From DATJYV01 sp035499415 (GTDB taxonomy: Bacteria > Bacteroidota > Ignavibacteria > UBA10030): 15,307 nucleotides of DNA. Shown here one piece after another: positions 13,006 to 15,307 of this stretch. The notes beneath the pieces were generated by a model. That model was not told the origin of the DNA and ran no database searches. It saw only the letters and a program-made list of their open reading frames with translations. Within the stretch, counting starts at the first letter, position 1; each line of letters starts with the position of its first letter. A program made the position numbers and the translations under genes. The stretch lies in contig DATJYV010000067.1 in assembly GCA_035499415.1 (NCBI GenBank), forward strand, positions 1-15,307, written 5' to 3'.

Positions 13006-14352
13006 ATGAAAGCCTCAATGCTGATCACTTCGCTCTTCGCGGCTTTTGTCTCGATTGTGACGATTGCGGCGGGCGAGATGATCGTTCCGGCCGGGTCGCC
13101 GTTCTCATTGACGGGAAAACTCAATTCCCCCTATATATCATGCCAGGGCGGAACGGCATACTTACAGCTCACGATCATCGCTCCCGACATCGGCACGCCA
13201 AGACGCGCACCGATGAATCTCTCGGTCGTGCTCGACCGCAGTGGCTCGATGGAGGAGGAGGGAAAAATAGAGAATGCCAAGAGCGCCCTGATGTCGCTCA
13301 TCGACCAGCTCCGGGAAGACGACATCTTTTCCCTCGTGATCTACGATGACGTCATCGAAGTACTCCAGCCGGCCGCCCACGTTGGCGACAAGAGCCGGCT
13401 CAAAGCGCTGGTGGAGCGGATCGCTCCCCGCGGTTCCACCAACCTCGGCGGCGGCATGGTCGAGGGCTTCCACCAGGTTGAGTGCAACCTCGGCAAGGAT
13501 TATATCAACCGCGTCGTCCTGCTCTCGGATGGACTCGCCAACGTTGGCCTGACCGACCCCCGGGATCTGGACCGCATCGCGCGACGGGAGCGCGCGAAGG
13601 GAATTTCGATCACGACGATGGGTGTCGGACTCGACTACAACGAGAACCTCATGATGGGGATCGCCGAGAACGGGAGCGGCAATTACTATTTCATCGAGAG
13701 TCCACGGTCGATTGTTTCGATCATGAAAAAGGAGTTCCATCTGCTCGCCAGTTTATGCGCGCGCGATGCGCAGCTTGAGCTGCGGCTCGGCAGGAATGTT
13801 GTCTTGCAAGATGCGATCGGATACGAGTGGAAGTCGGTAGACGGGCGCTGCATCGTCCCGCTGGGGGATATCTACTCCGGCGACCGGCGGGAATTAACAC
13901 TGGAAGTGCGTGTACCCGAGGGAGCAGGGACTCTGACCGTCGCGTCGGGGAATTTGCAATACGACGCGCTGGGAGTGACAAGCCCGGTCGCCCCTTCATT
14001 TTCCGCATCGCTCGAATACACGGCGGACCTCGGCGTCGTCGAACAGCATCGTGACGTTGAGACGCAGGCGAAGGCGGATGTGGCGGTTTCGACCCGCGCT
14101 GTTGAAAAAGCGACGCAGGCTCTCGACGAAGGAAAAACTGAGGAGGCGGCACAGGATCTCCACGCGGCGCAGCAGACACTTTCTGCTTCGCCCGCAGCGG
14201 GAGCGATGGGTGCGGGCGGCGAAGCCATCCGCAATCAAGCTCAGCGCCTCGACGATTTTCAGAGCATGATCAAGGACAGCACCGGCGACGTCCGGCATGC
14301 GAAGAAGGCGATCCAGTATGAAAATTACAAACAGCAAAAAGGGAAGAACTGA
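13006..14352 (+). CDS. exported von Willebrand factor A domain protein
   Basis: This 448-residue protein starts with a signal peptide (hydrophobic 5-22, possible cleavage after A21, A22 or G23). The VWA domain spans about 70-245 with a complete MIDAS metal site: Asp77-x-Ser79-x-Ser81 in VVLDRSGSM, Thr145 in RGSTNLGGG and Asp175 in LLSDGLANVG. It should therefore bind a divalent cation and a protein ligand outside the cytoplasm. A beta-rich region (about 255-345) follows, then an Ala/Glu/Gln-rich helical tail (about 345-440) that may form a coiled coil. There is no C-terminal membrane anchor. AGGAGGG lies 7 bases before the ATG. It is transcribed divergently from the ECF sigma operon and shares its 90-base intergenic region, so joint control is plausible. 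A terminator follows directly. Its ligand is unknown. Confidence 0.93.
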   Translation: MKASMLITSLFAAFVSIVTIAAGEMIVPAGSPFSLTGKLNSPYISCQGGTAYLQLTIIAPDIGTPRRAPMNLSVVLDRSGSMEEEGKIENAKSALMSLIDQLREDDIFSLVIYDDVIEVLQPAAHVGDKSRLKALVERIAPRGSTNLGGGMVEGFHQVECNLGKDYINRVVLLSDGLANVGLTDPRDLDRIARRERAKGISITTMGVGLDYNENLMMGIAENGSGNYYFIESPRSIVSIMKKEFHLLASLCARDAQLELRLGRNVVLQDAIGYEWKSVDGRCIVPLGDIYSGDRRELTLEVRVPEGAGTLTVASGNLQYDALGVTSPVAPSFSASLEYTADLGVVEQHRDVETQAKADVAVSTRAVEKATQALDEGKTEEAAQDLHAAQQTLSASPAAGAMGAGGEAIRNQAQRLDDFQSMIKDSTGDVRHAKKAIQYENYKQQKGKN

Positions 14353-14371
14353 ACCCAGGCGAAGTACACGG

Positions 14372-14402
14372 AAAAGCCCCGAGAGAGTCGGGGCTTTTTT
14401 TT
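14372..14402 (+). terminator. strong intrinsic terminator after the VWA gene
   Basis: AAAAGCCCCGA (14372-14382) pairs with TCGGGGCTTTT (14388-14398) around a 5-base GAGAG loop, and the T run continues to 14402. It lies about 20 bases after the VWA stop codon. The A run in front of the stem makes it potentially bidirectional. Confidence 0.93.
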
Positions 14403-14473
14403 GGAGTGTCCCATTTTCAAGCAACCGTCACCCCGAACTTTGGGTGCATCCCCACCTGCCGTTGGGTTATCCT

Positions 14474-14514
14474 AGAGGCGCCTGCCTGCCGGACAGGCAG
14501 GGGCAGGAGCCTCT
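14474..14514. repeat. REP-like imperfect hairpin with CCTGCCTG/CAGGCAGG core
   Basis: The core is CCTGCCTG (14481-14488), loop CCGGA, CAGGCAGG (14494-14501). Outer arms AGAGGC (14474-14479) and GCCTCT (14509-14514) extend it, leaving GGCAGG-type bulges on the right arm. There is no T run on either side, so it is not an intrinsic terminator. I recall similar GCCTGCCTGCCGG-type elements scattered in intergenic regions of environmental genomes. No second copy is in the window. Confidence 0.5.
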
Positions 14515-14647
14515 GTCTGAGGTTCGTGGACTGCAAACATCATCCCTCGAAACCACGTGTCGATGCGCGAGGCGAGCAAGGTCAGCACGACGCTTCCTTC
14601 ATGCGTTAGAACCCGTTGAACTCATGACACTACTCTTTTTTTGATTC

Positions 14648-14676
14648 TTGAATGTTGCAGCAGGAATCGGTACTAT
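14648..14676 (+). promoter_or_regulatory. possible sigma-70 promoter upstream of the xanthine dehydrogenase gene
   Basis: TTGAAT (14648-14653), a 17-base spacer and TACTAT (14671-14676) match the consensus hexamers at 4 of 6 positions each. It lies about 240 bases before the GTG start. The similarity is modest and could be chance. Confidence 0.25.
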
Positions 14677-14917
14677 TGCGGAGACCTTCTGAATCGCCAA
14701 TCGTGATAAGTGGATGGTGGAAGGTCGAAAATGAAATTGGGAAAAAGAGCCCGACCGTTGAGACTGATGGGAGTCGGGTTGGAGGAAGTTACAAGACGAG
14801 TGTGTTTCCATCATCCGCACATTCACAGACGAATGTCAAGAAATCAACATCAATACTCGGATCCGTTAACTCGTAACCACCCCCCGGCGTCGAAAAGCTC
14901 ATAGTTCTCCGAACTCC

Positions 14918-15307
14918 GTGACCTCCCGCATTTCCTTCCTTCTTGACGACCGTCTCGTCTCCCTCGACTTTCACGACCCCTCCTGCCCAGGGCCCACGAC
15001 AACCATCCTGAACTACCTTCGCTCCCTTCCGAATCACAAAGGCGTTAAAGAAGGATGTGCAGAGGGCGACTGCGGTGCCTGCACGGTCGTCTTGGGTGAA
15101 CTTGACCAGGTCGGAAAAATTCGCTACAAGAGCGTCGATTCGTGCCTTGCGTTCCTGCCGATGCTCCACCGAAAGAATCTCATCACGGTGGAAAACCTCG
15201 CCGACGCCGCATCCGACCTTCATCCTGTCCAGCAGGCGATGGTCGATACGAACGGAAGCCAGTGCGGCTACTGCACGCCCGGTTTCATCATGTCGCTCTT
15301 TTCATTA
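14918..15307 (+). CDS. xdhA: xanthine dehydrogenase small subunit, [2Fe-2S] N-terminal part (partial, runs off right edge)
   Basis: The 130 visible codons encode the ferredoxin-like and helical [2Fe-2S] domains of a molybdenum hydroxylase. The first cluster motif is EGCAEGDCGACTVVL (Cys47, Cys52, Cys55) with Cys76 in SVDSCLAFLPML. The second begins with GSQCGYCTPGFIMSLFSL (Cys116, Cys119); its remaining two cysteines and the FAD domain lie outside the window. The segment HPVQQAMVDTNGSQCGYC is characteristic of bacterial XdhA, where the small subunit carries electrons from the molybdenum subunit to FAD during hypoxanthine and xanthine oxidation. A related aldehyde oxidase small subunit is the main alternative. 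The frame is open from 14870, but there is no ATG before the domain. The GTG at 14918 gives a normal N-terminus (TSRISFLLDDRLVSL). No clear ribosome binding site precedes it. Confidence 0.88.
   Translation, partial: MTSRISFLLDDRLVSLDFHDPSCPGPTTTILNYLRSLPNHKGVKEGCAEGDCGACTVVLGELDQVGKIRYKSVDSCLAFLPMLHRKNLITVENLADAASDLHPVQQAMVDTNGSQCGYCTPGFIMSLFSL

Larger units (their letters stand above)
14403..14917. other. 515-base intergenic stretch without a supported gene
   Basis: Frames here are short, lack ribosome binding sites and look like chance. Visible structure: a REP-like hairpin (14474-14514), a possible sigma-70 promoter (14648-14676) reading toward the xanthine dehydrogenase gene, and a pair CCCGAC (14750-14755) / GTCGGG (14773-14778) followed on the minus strand by CTCTTTTTCC. 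The last could be a weak terminator with a 17-base loop, but no minus-strand gene leads into it. The stretch may be remnant sequence. Confidence 0.5.

Noticed and set aside
14599..14826. Minus-strand 75-codon frame in the gap before the xanthine dehydrogenase gene
   Set aside because: GTG start without ribosome binding site, composition without domain character, and the frame covers repeat-like intergenic DNA.
14789..15223. Minus-strand 144-codon frame
   Set aside because: It is antisense to a clear [2Fe-2S] domain sequence on the plus strand.

Overview
The window is one end of a bacterial chromosome segment with dense, mostly minus-strand genes, no tRNA, rRNA, CRISPR array or insertion sequence that I can see. 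The ECF sigma factor has a region 4 ending in the ANADTAKSKKYQCKK pattern that I associate with Bacteroidota and relatives. Together with the small cysteine-containing secreted protein (CVGIRIY / LVGVD.GND / CPPFCG), the moderate-to-high GC of most genes and the CCTGCCTG hairpin element, this suggests a Bacteroidota-Ignavibacteriota-type organism. That placement is inference from motifs, not a database result.

Region 1 (1-4932, minus strand, partly AT-rich): a truncated gene at the left edge starts with a twin-arginine signal (1-44). It follows a PAS-PAS hybrid histidine kinase (152-2212) that begins with TTG only 4 bases after a seven-helix membrane protein (2217-2900). Upstream, behind a very strong terminator, is a small membrane-anchored or secreted protein (3118-3570), preceded by a possible 23-residue leader peptide. 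Upstream of that, behind a second terminator, is a paralogue of the seven-helix protein (4080-4727), perhaps followed by a fragment with helix-turn-helix-like character. The arrangement looks like a sensory module with a duplicated membrane component.

Region 2 (4933-12915, minus strand): an ECF sigma factor, its zinc-finger anti-sigma factor and an exported protein, probably an outer-membrane barrel or a lipoprotein, are tightly coupled. After a 167-base gap comes a six-gene lipid operon with overlapping or nearly touching genes: DUF1475-like, DUF1295, a CFA-family methyltransferase, a COG2907-type FAD oxidoreductase, DUF1365 and a second CFA-family methyltransferase. The sigma gene and the lipid operon have the same promoter-like arrangement upstream (GGAACGG, with CTCRT 17 bases after GGAAC). 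This suggests that the sigma factor controls itself and the lipid genes as an envelope or oxidative stress response.

Region 3 (12916-15307, plus strand): a divergent gene encodes an exported von Willebrand factor A protein with an intact MIDAS motif, followed by a strong terminator. A 515-base intergenic stretch holds a REP-like hairpin. The window ends inside the [2Fe-2S] N-terminal domain of a xanthine dehydrogenase small subunit that starts with GTG.
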